Origin: an uncultured Lachnospiraceae bacterium
GTDB lineage: Bacteria; Bacillota; Clostridia; Lachnospirales; Lachnospiraceae
NCBI GenBank assembly: GCA_900546495.1
Contig: URDN01000050.1
Location: 1 to 16,741, forward strand
Reading direction: 5' to 3'
Length of the DNA: 16,741 nt
Shown here: positions 1 through 7,094 of the stretch, one piece after another
Position numbering within the stretch: the first letter of the stretch is position 1
How the letters are laid out: the number at the start of each line of letters is the position of its first letter
The notes under the pieces: model-generated
The model's database searches: none
The model's input: only the letters and a program-made list of their open reading frames with translations
What the model was told of the DNA's origin: nothing
Translations under genes and position numbers: made by a program

Positions 1-123
1 CACCGCTTAGTGCTCTACGCACTTGAAGCGGGGGAATGCTTATTCTGCGTTCATAAAGTAAATCAGCGTGCACAGCACAGCGTTAAATTTGTTACCATTT
101 ACATGTGCACGTGGCACGCGGTG
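1..123. other. Non-coding left edge with small hairpins
   Basis: No convincing gene is present. Short inverted repeats are visible. CCGCTTAGTGC near positions 4-14 can pair with GCACT..AAGCGG near 20-32, leaving a two-base TG bulge. GCGTGC at 66-71 pairs with GCACGC at 114-119. GGCAC at 113-117 pairs with GTGCC at 121-125 across a three-base loop. An open frame on the minus strand (40-288) crosses this stretch and the adjacent palindrome, but it has no ribosome binding site and its composition follows the palindrome. The sequence is cut by the window edge, so it could be the tail of a larger repeat or intergenic unit. Confidence 0.5.
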
Positions 124-342
124 CCGTCGTGTAAACAGGGCATAAATGAAATGAACTACAAAAAAGAATAGTTGGAAAATTTTCGTTGTGGATGTTGCGT
201 CTAGCCCGACCGCGGGAGTGTGTTTGAGCCCGCCGGTTTTGCGGGTGAGTTCGCGGGAGCGGTCGGAAATAAGCGACGCAACAGACACAGAAAATTTTTC
301 ATGTTCTTTTTGTAGTTCATTTCATTTGCCTTTTACAACGAC
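124..342. repeat. Long imperfect palindromic (MITE/REP-like) element
   Basis: About 215 bp can fold into one extended hairpin. The outer arms are 144-164 and 307-327, a perfect 21-bp match containing GAACTAC/GTAGTTC. Weaker pairing continues outward through GTCGT..GTAAA near 126-135 against 331-341. Further in, TGTTGCGTC (193-201) pairs with GACGCAACA (275-283). CCGACCGC (206-213) pairs with GCGGTCGG (259-266). CCCGC (229-233) pairs with GCGGG (241-245). Self-complementary GAAAATTTTC lies at 175-184, with a near copy at 290-300. The core is GC-rich between AT-rich arms, unlike the flanks. No transposase is nearby. The shape resembles a non-autonomous palindromic repeat, but copy number cannot be seen from one window. 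Confidence 0.6.
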
Positions 343-365
343 AAACAAGAATTTATTTTGTCGTT
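337..365 (-). other. Stem-loop over the CPBP gene 3' end, no clear U tract
   Basis: AACGACAAA (337-345) and TTTGTCGTT (357-365) form a perfect 9-bp stem around an 11-base loop. The stop codon of the minus-strand protease gene lies in the loop region. On the minus strand the stem is followed by GTAAAAGG rather than a run of T, so it is not a classic intrinsic terminator. It could still protect the transcript end or act together with the adjacent long palindrome. Bases 337-359 recur at the pyrD end (16685-16707). Confidence 0.5.
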
Positions 366-1189
366 TGAAAATCCGTATAGAACAGCCACAGTGCAAATAT
401 CGTAAGCACCACACCAAAGACTGCAAATCCCGCATAACTGAACATCAGCGAGATGGAAATCAATCCCGCGAAGAAGCATCCAATAATATTAAACACAATA
501 TGCACAGGAATAGAGTACCGGATTCCATGTCCCCGGCGGCATACCCAGCCAAGGAACAGTCCCATAACAAATGCATAAATGCTCTGCACCAGATTCAGAT
601 GCACAAATCCAAAAAGCAGTGCCTGCCAGATATTCGCAAACCAAAAAGGCATTGCATGTCTGGCATAGCGGAAAATTAATCCGCGGAAAATCAGTTCCTC
701 AATGATCGGTGCCATGATGACAGAATAAACAATCAGCATCACAGACAGATCAGAATACCCTTGTGTTTCCATGGCAGCATTGTATTTTGTAATCCATTCC
801 GGGTGGAGTCTGCCGATCAGATCTGTCAGAAGTGTTGTAACGTACTGCAGACCGATGCCGAGAAAAATCATGGATACGATCGTGTGAAAACTGTAACCGG
901 TTGGCTGTTTTTTCGGTCGGTTCCGGAACGGTCTTACAAATACTCTCTGATACCAGATGCCAAAAATCAGTAATGCCAGAATACCGTATACGATATTTAC
1001 CGTCTGCAAATACTGCTGATTAGAAGTTATATCGGATAAAGAAACAAGGATGGCAGTGATGTCGCCGCCTGTTGTGGAACGCTCCTTTAATATAAAAATT
1101 ATCATTACCGGAATCGTTGCAACTACCTGAAGGATAAAAAGAAATATAACAGGCAGCAGACTTTTCCAGAAACATGCCATTTTTTTCAT
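353..1189 (-). CDS. CPBP-family intramembrane metalloprotease
   Basis: This is a 278-residue integral membrane protein of the CPBP (CAAX protease and bacteriocin-processing, Abi) family. It shows the three family motifs: EELIFR with E164, E165 and R169; FGFVH with F193 and H197; and HIVFN with H230 and N234. Hydrophobic segments at about 11-34, 64-80, 104-122, 148-163, 184-217 and 229-270 suggest six to eight membrane helices. I chose the ATG at 1189 over the one at 1207 because AAAGGGG sits 8 bases upstream of 1189. It is transcribed away from dnaE. Bacterial family members cleave membrane-embedded substrates or handle bacteriocins; no bacteriocin gene is visible here, so the substrate is unknown. 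Its 3' end abuts a long palindrome and shares 23 identical bases with the pyrD end. Confidence 0.9.
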   Translation of the reverse strand: MKKMACFWKSLLPVIFLFILQVVATIPVMIIFILKERSTTGGDITAILVSLSDITSNQQYLQTVNIVYGILALLIFGIWYQRVFVRPFRNRPKKQPTGYSFHTIVSMIFLGIGLQYVTTLLTDLIGRLHPEWITKYNAAMETQGYSDLSVMLIVYSVIMAPIIEELIFRGLIFRYARHAMPFWFANIWQALLFGFVHLNLVQSIYAFVMGLFLGWVCRRGHGIRYSIPVHIVFNIIGCFFAGLISISLMFSYAGFAVFGVVLTIFALWLFYTDFQTTK

Positions 1190-1246
1190 GAAAAAATCCC
1201 CTTTCATAACAACGGGCGAAATACGTCCATTTTTTCATCTAGGACT

Positions 1247-1275
1247 ATCTTATAGAAACCGCGTTGGTTTGTCTA
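1247..1275 (-). promoter_or_regulatory. Promoter of the CPBP protease gene
   Basis: On the minus strand, TAGACA (1270-1275) is followed by a 17-base spacer and TAAGAT (1247-1252). This is a reasonable sigma-A-type promoter, with one mismatch in the -35 box and two in the -10 box. It lies about 60 bases upstream of the start codon and faces away from the dnaE promoter. Confidence 0.5.
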
Positions 1276-1319
1276 CCTTATGACACAAATCTTAAAAAAA
1301 TCGTAAAAGAAAATGCCCC

Positions 1320-1348
1320 TTTTCTGTCGAAACAGAATATGTTAGAAT
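1320..1348 (+). promoter_or_regulatory. dnaE promoter, extended -10, with an internal palindrome
   Basis: TGTTAGAAT at 1340-1348 is an extended -10 box. The -35 region is poor (TTTTCT or TTTCTG around 1320-1326). TTCTGT (1322-1327) and ACAGAA (1332-1337) form a perfect 6-4-6 inverted repeat in the spacer, a position where a regulator could act. A small hairpin, GGCAG (1360-1364) with CTGCC (1372-1376), follows in the leader. Confidence 0.5.
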
Positions 1349-1412
1349 AAATTACAGTTGGCAGAATCACACTGCCTTTAGAGAGAATTATTTTAACGGA
1401 AAGAAGGTTACT

Positions 1413-4400
1413 ATGGCATTTGCACATTTACATGTCCATACAGAGTACAGTCTGCTGGACGGTTCGAACAAGATCACAGAGTATGTGAACCGGATCAAGG
1501 AGCTTGGCATGACAGCCGGAGCTATTACGGATCATGGCGTCATGTACGGTGTGATCGATTTTTATCGTGCGGCAAAAAAGGAGGGAATCAATCCGATTCT
1601 TGGTTGCGAGGTGTATGTGGCACCGGGATCACGTTTTGACCGGGAACAGACAAAAGGGGAAGATCGATACTATCATCTGGTTCTTCTGGCAGAAAATAAT
1701 CAGGGATATTCCAATCTGATGAAAATTGTATCCAAAGGTTTTGTGGATGGATATTATTATCGTCCCCGTGTGGATATGGAAGTACTGGAGCAGTACCATG
1801 AGGGCATCATTGCCTTATCTGCGTGTCTGGCAGGAGAAGTACAGCGTTATCTGACACGCGGCATGTACGAGGAAGCCAAAGAGACCGCTTTAAAATATGA
1901 AAAATGTTTTGGAAAAGGAAATTTCTTTCTGGAATTGCAGGATCATGGAATCGCGGAACAGGCACAGGTAAATCAGCAGCTTCTCCGCATGCATCAGGAG
2001 CTTGGCATTGATCTGGTGGCAACCAACGATGTTCATTACACTTATGAAAAAGACGCAGAGGCACACGATGTCTTGCTGTGCCTGCAGACAGGCAAAAAGC
2101 TGAGCGATGAAAACCGTATGCGCTATGAGGGCGGTCAGTATTATGTAAAATCCGAGGAAGAAATGAAGGAGCTTTTTCCATATGCGCTGGAGGCAATCGA
2201 GAACACACAGAAGATCGCGGAACGCTGTCATGTGGAGATTGAATTTGGTGTGACAAAATTGCCAAAATTCGATGTGCCGGATGGCTATACCTCATGGGAA
2301 TATCTGAATAAATTGTGTTACGAAGGTCTGGATGAACGCTATTCTCCGGAACGGGTGCAGGAATTAAAACCGCGTCTGGAATATGAACTTTCTGTCATTC
2401 AGAAGATGGGATATGTGGATTATTTCCTGATTGTCTGGGATTTCATTCATTTTGCCAGAGAAAATGACATTATGGTCGGACCGGGACGAGGCAGTGCTGC
2501 GGGAAGTCTGGTTTCCTATACTCTTGGTATTACAAAGCTGGATCCGATCCGTTACAGTTTGCTGTTTGAGCGATTCCTGAATCCGGAACGAGTATCTATG
2601 CCGGATATTGACGTGGATTTCTGCTACGAGCGTCGTCAGGAAGTCATTGACTATGTTGTTCGCAAATACGGAAAAGATCGTGTGGTGCAGATCGTAACTT
2701 TTGGTACCATGGCGGCAAAAGGTGTTATCCGTGACGTAGGACGAGTTATGGATCTTCCGTATGCCATGTGCGACAGCATTGCAAAAATGATCCCGAATGA
2801 GCTTGGAATCACCATAAGCAAAGCACTCAAAATGAACCCGGAATTACGTGGATTGTATGAATCTGATCCGCAGGTGACAAAACTCATCGACATGTCACTG
2901 CGTCTGGAGGGACTGCCGCGGCATACCTCCATGCATGCTGCCGGTGTCGTGATCAGTCAGAAATCCGTAGATGAATATGTGCCGTTATCCAGAGGTTCTG
3001 ACGGTTCTGTGACCACGCAGTTTACCATGACAACACTGGAAGAACTCGGCCTGTTAAAAATGGACTTTCTGGGACTTCGAACACTGACCGTTATTCAGGA
3101 TGCAGTGAAAAATATAGCGCGATCCACTGGCAAAGAACTGGATATGGATCACATTGACTACAACGATCCGGATGTGCTGGCTTCTATTGGAAGCGGTCAT
3201 ACCGAAGGCGTGTTCCAGTTGGAGAGTCCGGGAATGAAAAACTTCATGAAGGAACTAAAACCAAAGAGTCTGGAAGATATTATTGCGGGAATTTCCCTGT
3301 ATCGTCCGGGCCCGATGGATTTTATCCCGGCATATATCCGTGGTAAAAATAATCCGAATTCTATTATGTATGACTGTCCGCAGTTGGAGCCAATCCTTGC
3401 GCCGACTTATGGCTGTATCGTATATCAGGAGCAGGTTATGCAGATCGTGCGTGATCTTGCAGGTTATACCCTTGGACGAAGTGATCTGGTGCGTCGTGCC
3501 ATGTCCAAGAAAAAGGGTGATGTTATGGCGCGAGAACGTCAGAACTTTGTTTATGGAAATGAAGAAGAGGGGGTTCCGGGTTGCATCTCCAACGGGATTT
3601 CCGAACAGACGGCAAATAAAATTTTTGACGAAATGACGGATTTTGCAAAATATGCTTTTAATAAATCCCATGCGGCAGCATATGCGGTAGTTTCTTATCA
3701 GACTGCGTATCTGAAATATTACTATCCGGTAGAATTTATGGCAGCTTTGATGACTTCCGTGATTGATAATTCCACAAAAGTGGCTGAATATATTCAGGTG
3801 TGCCGTTACATGGGAATTGCTGTACTGCCGCCAAATGTCAATGACGGATATGCGGGATTTTCCGTATCCGGAAAAGATATCCGCTACGGATTATCGGCCA
3901 TCAAGAGCATTGGCCGTTCTGTGATTGACGGATTGGTGCAGGAGCGCGAGGAGAATGGAAAGTTTAAATCTCTGAAAGATTTTATTGAACGAATGACTGG
4001 CAGGGAATTAAACCGCAGAGCCGTGGAAAATTTTATCAAGGGCGGTGCTTTTGATGGACTTGGTGGTACACGAAAACAGTTTATGCAGGTGTATGGCAGC
4101 ATCATGGATCAGATAGCAAATGACCGGAAGACAACCATGGCAGGACAGATGTCACTGTTTGATATGGTTGCGCCGGAAGAAAAGAAGCAGTTTGAAATCC
4201 GTTTGCCAAACTGTGGTGAGTTTACGAAGGAAGAACTGCTTGCTATGGAAAAAGAAGTGCTTGGTATCTATGTCAGTGGTCATCCGTTGCAGGAATACGA
4301 GGCAAAATGGCGCAAAAACATTACGAAGACTACCGGTGATTTTGCATTGGATGAGGAACTTGGTGTTGCCCGCGGAATCAACGATGGAGAAAATGCCATG

Positions 4401-4889
4401 ATCGGAGGTATGATCACGGCAAAAAACATCAAATATACAAAACAGAATAAGACAATGGCATTTCTGACAGTGGAGGATCTGTACGGAAGTGTGGAGGTAA
4501 TTGTTTTTCCACGACAGTATGAGCGTTATCAGGCATTGATGCAGGAGGATTCCAAGGTGTTTATTCTGGGACATGCTTCTGTGGAAGAAGAACGTAATGG
4601 CAAACTGATCTGTGACAAAATCTATTCTTTTGACGATGCAAGACGGGAATTATGGATTCAGTTTCCGGATAAAGAGACTTTTGAAAAGCAGGAAAACGAA
4701 ACTCTGGCACTGTTATCTGCTTCAGATGGACAGGATCAGGTCGTTATTTACCTTGCAAAAGAGCGTGCAATGAAGCGGCTTGAAAAAAATATGAGCGTAT
4801 TTGCCAACAATGAGCTTATAAATGAACTAAACAAAAAAGTTGGTGAAAAAAATATCAAAGTTTTGGAAAAGTCCATTGAAAAAATGTAA
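1413..4889 (+). CDS. dnaE: DNA polymerase III subunit alpha (DnaE)
   Basis: This 1158-residue protein is a replicative C-family DNA polymerase. It begins with a PHP domain (about 1-270) in which all nine metal-ligand positions of PHP-exonuclease DnaE proteins appear intact: H7, H9, D16, H41, E66, H88, C138, D206 and H208. The palm carries GPGRGSAAGS near residue 355 and the catalytic acids in PDIDVDF (D400, D402), with the third in KMDFLG (D551). A helix-hairpin-helix region (about 800-900) and an OB-fold (about 990-1080) follow; residues 1060-1158 are less conserved. The start is supported by AAGAAGG 5 bases upstream. Firmicutes usually also carry PolC, with DnaE extending primers; PolC is outside this window. 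pfkA follows after 66 bases. Confidence 0.97.
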   Translation: MAFAHLHVHTEYSLLDGSNKITEYVNRIKELGMTAGAITDHGVMYGVIDFYRAAKKEGINPILGCEVYVAPGSRFDREQTKGEDRYYHLVLLAENNQGYSNLMKIVSKGFVDGYYYRPRVDMEVLEQYHEGIIALSACLAGEVQRYLTRGMYEEAKETALKYEKCFGKGNFFLELQDHGIAEQAQVNQQLLRMHQELGIDLVATNDVHYTYEKDAEAHDVLLCLQTGKKLSDENRMRYEGGQYYVKSEEEMKELFPYALEAIENTQKIAERCHVEIEFGVTKLPKFDVPDGYTSWEYLNKLCYEGLDERYSPERVQELKPRLEYELSVIQKMGYVDYFLIVWDFIHFARENDIMVGPGRGSAAGSLVSYTLGITKLDPIRYSLLFERFLNPERVSMPDIDVDFCYERRQEVIDYVVRKYGKDRVVQIVTFGTMAAKGVIRDVGRVMDLPYAMCDSIAKMIPNELGITISKALKMNPELRGLYESDPQVTKLIDMSLRLEGLPRHTSMHAAGVVISQKSVDEYVPLSRGSDGSVTTQFTMTTLEELGLLKMDFLGLRTLTVIQDAVKNIARSTGKELDMDHIDYNDPDVLASIGSGHTEGVFQLESPGMKNFMKELKPKSLEDIIAGISLYRPGPMDFIPAYIRGKNNPNSIMYDCPQLEPILAPTYGCIVYQEQVMQIVRDLAGYTLGRSDLVRRAMSKKKGDVMARERQNFVYGNEEEGVPGCISNGISEQTANKIFDEMTDFAKYAFNKSHAAAYAVVSYQTAYLKYYYPVEFMAALMTSVIDNSTKVAEYIQVCRYMGIAVLPPNVNDGYAGFSVSGKDIRYGLSAIKSIGRSVIDGLVQEREENGKFKSLKDFIERMTGRELNRRAVENFIKGGAFDGLGGTRKQFMQVYGSIMDQIANDRKTTMAGQMSLFDMVAPEEKKQFEIRLPNCGEFTKEELLAMEKEVLGIYVSGHPLQEYEAKWRKNITKTTGDFALDEELGVARGINDGENAMIGGMITAKNIKYTKQNKTMAFLTVEDLYGSVEVIVFPRQYERYQALMQEDSKVFILGHASVEEERNGKLICDKIYSFDDARRELWIQFPDKETFEKQENETLALLSASDGQDQVVIYLAKERAMKRLEKNMSVFANNELINELNKKVGEKNIKVLEKSIEKM

Positions 4890-4904
4890 AAAAAAGTTTA
4901 GAAT
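4876..4904 (+). promoter_or_regulatory. pfkA promoter overlapping the dnaE stop codon
   Basis: TTGAAA (4876-4881), a 17-base spacer and TAGAAT (4899-4904) form a good sigma-A promoter. Its spacer contains the dnaE stop codon (4887-4889). pfkA can therefore be transcribed independently of dnaE, in addition to any read-through. Confidence 0.6.
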
Positions 4905-4955
4905 AGTAACAACATGAGGAAAAAATGAAATGATACAGGTATAGGAGGTTTTGTC

Positions 4956-5930
4956 ATGGCTAAGGAAATACAGACAATTGGTGTGTTAACAAGTGGTGGA
5001 GATGCACCTGGCATGAATGCGGCTATCCGTGCGGTAGTGCGTCAGGCAATCTCAAAAGGGAAAAAAGTTAAGGGTATAAGACGTGGTTATACAGGTTTGC
5101 TTGCAGAGGACATTGTCGATATGGAAGCAAAAGATGTATCAGATATCATTCAGCGTGGTGGTACAATACTTCAGACTGCAAGATGTCCGGAGTTCCGTAC
5201 CGAAGAAGGACAGAAACTTGGTGCAGAGATGTGCAGAAAGCATGGAATCGAAGGTATCATCGTAATCGGTGGTGACGGATCTTTCCGTGGAGCACAGAAA
5301 CTGGCAGCGCAGGGAATCAATACTATCGGTATTCCGGGAACCATCGATCTTGATATTTCCTGTACTGATTACACCATTGGTTTTGATACTGCGGTAAATA
5401 CTGCAATGGAAGCCATCGACAAAATCCGTGATACCGCATCATCTCATGAGCGCTGCAGTATCATTGAGGTAATGGGACGTGATGCCGGATATATTGCACT
5501 CTGGTGTGGATTGGCGAACGGTGCTGAGCAGGTACTGATCCCGGAGAAATATGATTACGATGAGCAGAAGATTGTTAACAATATCATTGCAAACCGCAAA
5601 CGTGGCAAGAGACATTACATCATCATCAATGCAGAAGGAATCGGACATTCTACTTCTTTGGCAAGACGTATTGAAGCAGCTACCGGAATGGAGACCAGAG
5701 CAACTATCCTTGGTCACATGCAGCGTGGTGGAAGCCCGACATGTAAGGATCGTGTATATGCATCTACTATGGGCGCGTATGCAGTAGATCTTCTCTGCGC
5801 AGGCAAGAGCAACCGTGTCGTTGCATACAAAGATGGTAAATTCGTAGATTTTGATGTGGACGAAGCGCTGGCTATGGAGAAAAAGATTTCTGATTATCAG
5901 TTTGAGGTAGGTAAAAATCTTTCCATCTAA
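4956..5930 (+). CDS. pfkA: 6-phosphofructokinase, ATP type
   Basis: The 324-residue enzyme phosphorylates fructose 6-phosphate to fructose 1,6-bisphosphate in glycolysis. SGGDAPGMNAA (13-23) forms the N-terminal phosphate loop. GGDGS (105-109) with Gly at the key position fits an ATP enzyme, since PPi-dependent relatives have Asp there. The catalytic Asp is D131 in GTIDLD. R166, M173-G174-R175 and the later HMQRGGSPT segment are substrate-binding positions. The usual GTIDND is GTIDLD here and the next residues are ISCTDYT instead of the common I-P/K-GTDYT, an unusual but probably lineage-typical change beside the active site. The length matches the short bacterial class. AGGAGG lies 7 bases before the ATG. 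A terminator follows at 6013. Confidence 0.96.
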   Translation: MAKEIQTIGVLTSGGDAPGMNAAIRAVVRQAISKGKKVKGIRRGYTGLLAEDIVDMEAKDVSDIIQRGGTILQTARCPEFRTEEGQKLGAEMCRKHGIEGIIVIGGDGSFRGAQKLAAQGINTIGIPGTIDLDISCTDYTIGFDTAVNTAMEAIDKIRDTASSHERCSIIEVMGRDAGYIALWCGLANGAEQVLIPEKYDYDEQKIVNNIIANRKRGKRHYIIINAEGIGHSTSLARRIEAATGMETRATILGHMQRGGSPTCKDRVYASTMGAYAVDLLCAGKSNRVVAYKDGKFVDFDVDEALAMEKKISDYQFEVGKNLSI

Positions 5931-6012
5931 CTCCATCTAATTAATTGTAGAGAAACCTGTGAAGGAGTATTTTACGAATCTATGCAGAAACTGCAAATAG
6001 AATAAAAATAAG

Positions 6013-6053
6013 AAAAAGCAGTTTACATCGTTGAGATGTAAATTGCTTTTTTT
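6013..6053 (+). terminator. Intrinsic terminator after pfkA
   Basis: A 17-bp stem, left arm 6013-6029 and right arm 6035-6051, has one G-U pair and a GTTGA loop. It ends in a seven-T run (6047-6053). Because A-runs flank the left arm, it may also work on the other strand. Confidence 0.9.
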
Positions 6054-6086
6054 ATGGAAAACGATAAAAAAGATATGAGCATAAAA

Positions 6087-6178
6087 TTGGGGCGTCAGCT
6101 TCACGATATGCAAATATTGGGTAGGATTGTGGGAGTACGAAGTACGGAACAATTCGTATGGCATCTTTTGCCCCCCAA
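6087..6178 (+). ncRNA. Possible small structured RNA (low confidence)
   Basis: TTGGGGC (6087-6093) can pair with GCCCC plus CCAA (6170-6178) with a two-C bulge, closing a domain of about 90 bases. Inside it, ATAT-GCAA-ATAT (6106-6117) makes a short hairpin with a GNRA-type tetraloop, and TACGAA (6136-6141) pairs with TTCGTA (6153-6158). The segment is G-rich compared with its AT-rich surroundings. ATTAATTTTATCTT follows, only a weak T-rich tail. I found no convincing promoter of its own and match it to no known family. The orientation is assumed. Confidence 0.2.
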
Positions 6179-6217
6179 CATTAATTTTATCTTAACAGTA
6201 TAGGACAGCACACTTTC

Positions 6218-6245
6218 TTGCTTTATAGGAAAGTTCTGATATAAT
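6218..6245 (+). promoter_or_regulatory. Promoter of the rRNA methyltransferase operon
   Basis: TTGCTT (6218-6223), a 16-base spacer and a perfect TATAAT (6240-6245). It sits downstream of the pfkA terminator, so it should begin a separate unit covering the methyltransferase, the 88-aa protein and niaR. Confidence 0.7.
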
Positions 6246-6249
6246 AGAA

Positions 6250-6274
6250 AAAGCGGATTGCGAATGTCCGCTTT
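6250..6274 (+). promoter_or_regulatory. Hairpin at the 5' end of the methyltransferase mRNA
   Basis: AAAGCGGA (6250-6257) and TCCGCTTT (6267-6274) form a perfect 8-bp stem with a nine-base loop. It begins about where the promoter at 6218-6245 would start transcription. A hairpin in this place usually protects the mRNA 5' end; there is no long T run to make it a strong terminator. Confidence 0.45.
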
Positions 6275-6322
6275 ACTGATATGTTTTCAAAAATTGCGAT
6301 GAATTTAGAAAAGGAAAAATAT

Positions 6323-7093
6323 ATGATTACAAGTACATCAAATGCACAGGTCAAGGCACTGAGCAAATTAATAAAAAATGCCCGGGCTCGCAGACAGCAG
6401 CAGGTATATATTGTAGAAGGCATCCGGATGTTTCGTGAGACACCGGAGGAGCGGATTGAAAAAATCTATGCTTCCGAATCTTTTGCAAAAGAACATGAGG
6501 TATTATTGGAGGGTAAAGACTGGGAAATGCTGTCAGATGCTGTGTTTGCAAGTGTTTCTGATACAAAGACACCTCAGGGGGTGTTATGTCTGGTGAAAAT
6601 GAGTGAGAATCGTCTGGAAGACATGCTTCAGCAGAAAAACGGACTTTGGCTGATTCTGGAAAATGTGCAGGATCCGGGGAATTTGGGAACGATGTTTCGA
6701 ACCGGAGAAGGTGCAGGAATTGCCGGTGTGATCATGGATCGTTCAACAGTGGATATTTACAATCCGAAAACAATCCGTTCCACTATGGGAAGTATTTTCC
6801 GTGTGCCGTTTTTTGTCACAGAGGATCTGCATGAGACGATCCGACAGCTGCAGAACGCACAGATCAGTGTATATGCAGCGCATCTGGAAGGAAGTGTCTG
6901 CTATGATACTCCGGATTATACAAAGGGAACCGCTTTCCTGATCGGAAATGAAGGGAACGGACTGACGAAAGAGACAGCAGCACTTGCTGATACTTACATC
7001 CGTATTCCGATGGGTGGTCAGTTAGAATCCCTGAATGCAGCGATGGCAGCAGGAATTCTGATGTATGAAGCAAACAGACAGAGGAGAGTGTAA
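6323..7093 (+). CDS. TrmH/SpoU-family RNA 2'-O-methyltransferase
   Basis: This 256-residue protein has an N-terminal substrate-binding domain (about 1-100, with VYIVEG at 28-33) and a SPOUT knot domain (about 105-256). The three family motifs are present: ENVQDPGNLGTMFRTGEGAG (113-132) with N120 and the catalytic-type R126, then FLIGNEGNGL (205-214), then RIPMGG..ESLNAAMAAGILMYE (227-249). Relatives methylate the ribose of 23S rRNA or tRNA using S-adenosylmethionine; the exact target cannot be read from the sequence. The ATG at 6323 is preferred over 6281 because AAGGA lies 7 bases upstream and the family N-terminus matches. It is first in a three-gene unit; the next start codon follows the stop by one base. 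Confidence 0.92.
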   Translation: MITSTSNAQVKALSKLIKNARARRQQQVYIVEGIRMFRETPEERIEKIYASESFAKEHEVLLEGKDWEMLSDAVFASVSDTKTPQGVLCLVKMSENRLEDMLQQKNGLWLILENVQDPGNLGTMFRTGEGAGIAGVIMDRSTVDIYNPKTIRSTMGSIFRVPFFVTEDLHETIRQLQNAQISVYAAHLEGSVCYDTPDYTKGTAFLIGNEGNGLTKETAALADTYIRIPMGGQLESLNAAMAAGILMYEANRQRRV

Positions 7094-7094
7094 G

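Larger units (their letters stand above)
5931..6322. other. 392-bp intergenic region: terminator, possible RNA, promoter, leader
   Basis: No credible protein gene is present on either strand. From left to right it holds the pfkA intrinsic terminator (6013-6053), a possible structured RNA (6087-6178), an AT-rich stretch, a promoter (6218-6245), a hairpin at the expected transcript start (6250-6274), and the ribosome binding site AAGGA (6311-6315) of the next gene. A minus-strand open frame across 5937-6164 is low-complexity and lacks a ribosome binding site. Confidence 0.7.

Noticed and set aside
40..288. Open frame on the minus strand through the palindrome
   Set aside because: Its sequence follows the palindrome arms, it has no ribosome binding site and it runs into a region with no protein-like composition.
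188..679. 163-codon open frame on the plus strand
   Set aside because: It lies antisense to the CPBP protease gene, which has intact family motifs, and begins inside the palindrome.
1190..1207. Upstream ATG for the CPBP gene
   Set aside because: The ATG at 1189 has AAAGGGG at proper spacing; the upstream one has no comparable site.
6281..6322. Upstream ATG for the rRNA methyltransferase
   Set aside because: It adds 14 residues not typical of the family, and AAGGA is placed for the ATG at 6323.
7065..7094. Upstream ATG for the 88-aa protein
   Set aside because: It overlaps the methyltransferase end; GAGGAG is spaced for the ATG at 7095.
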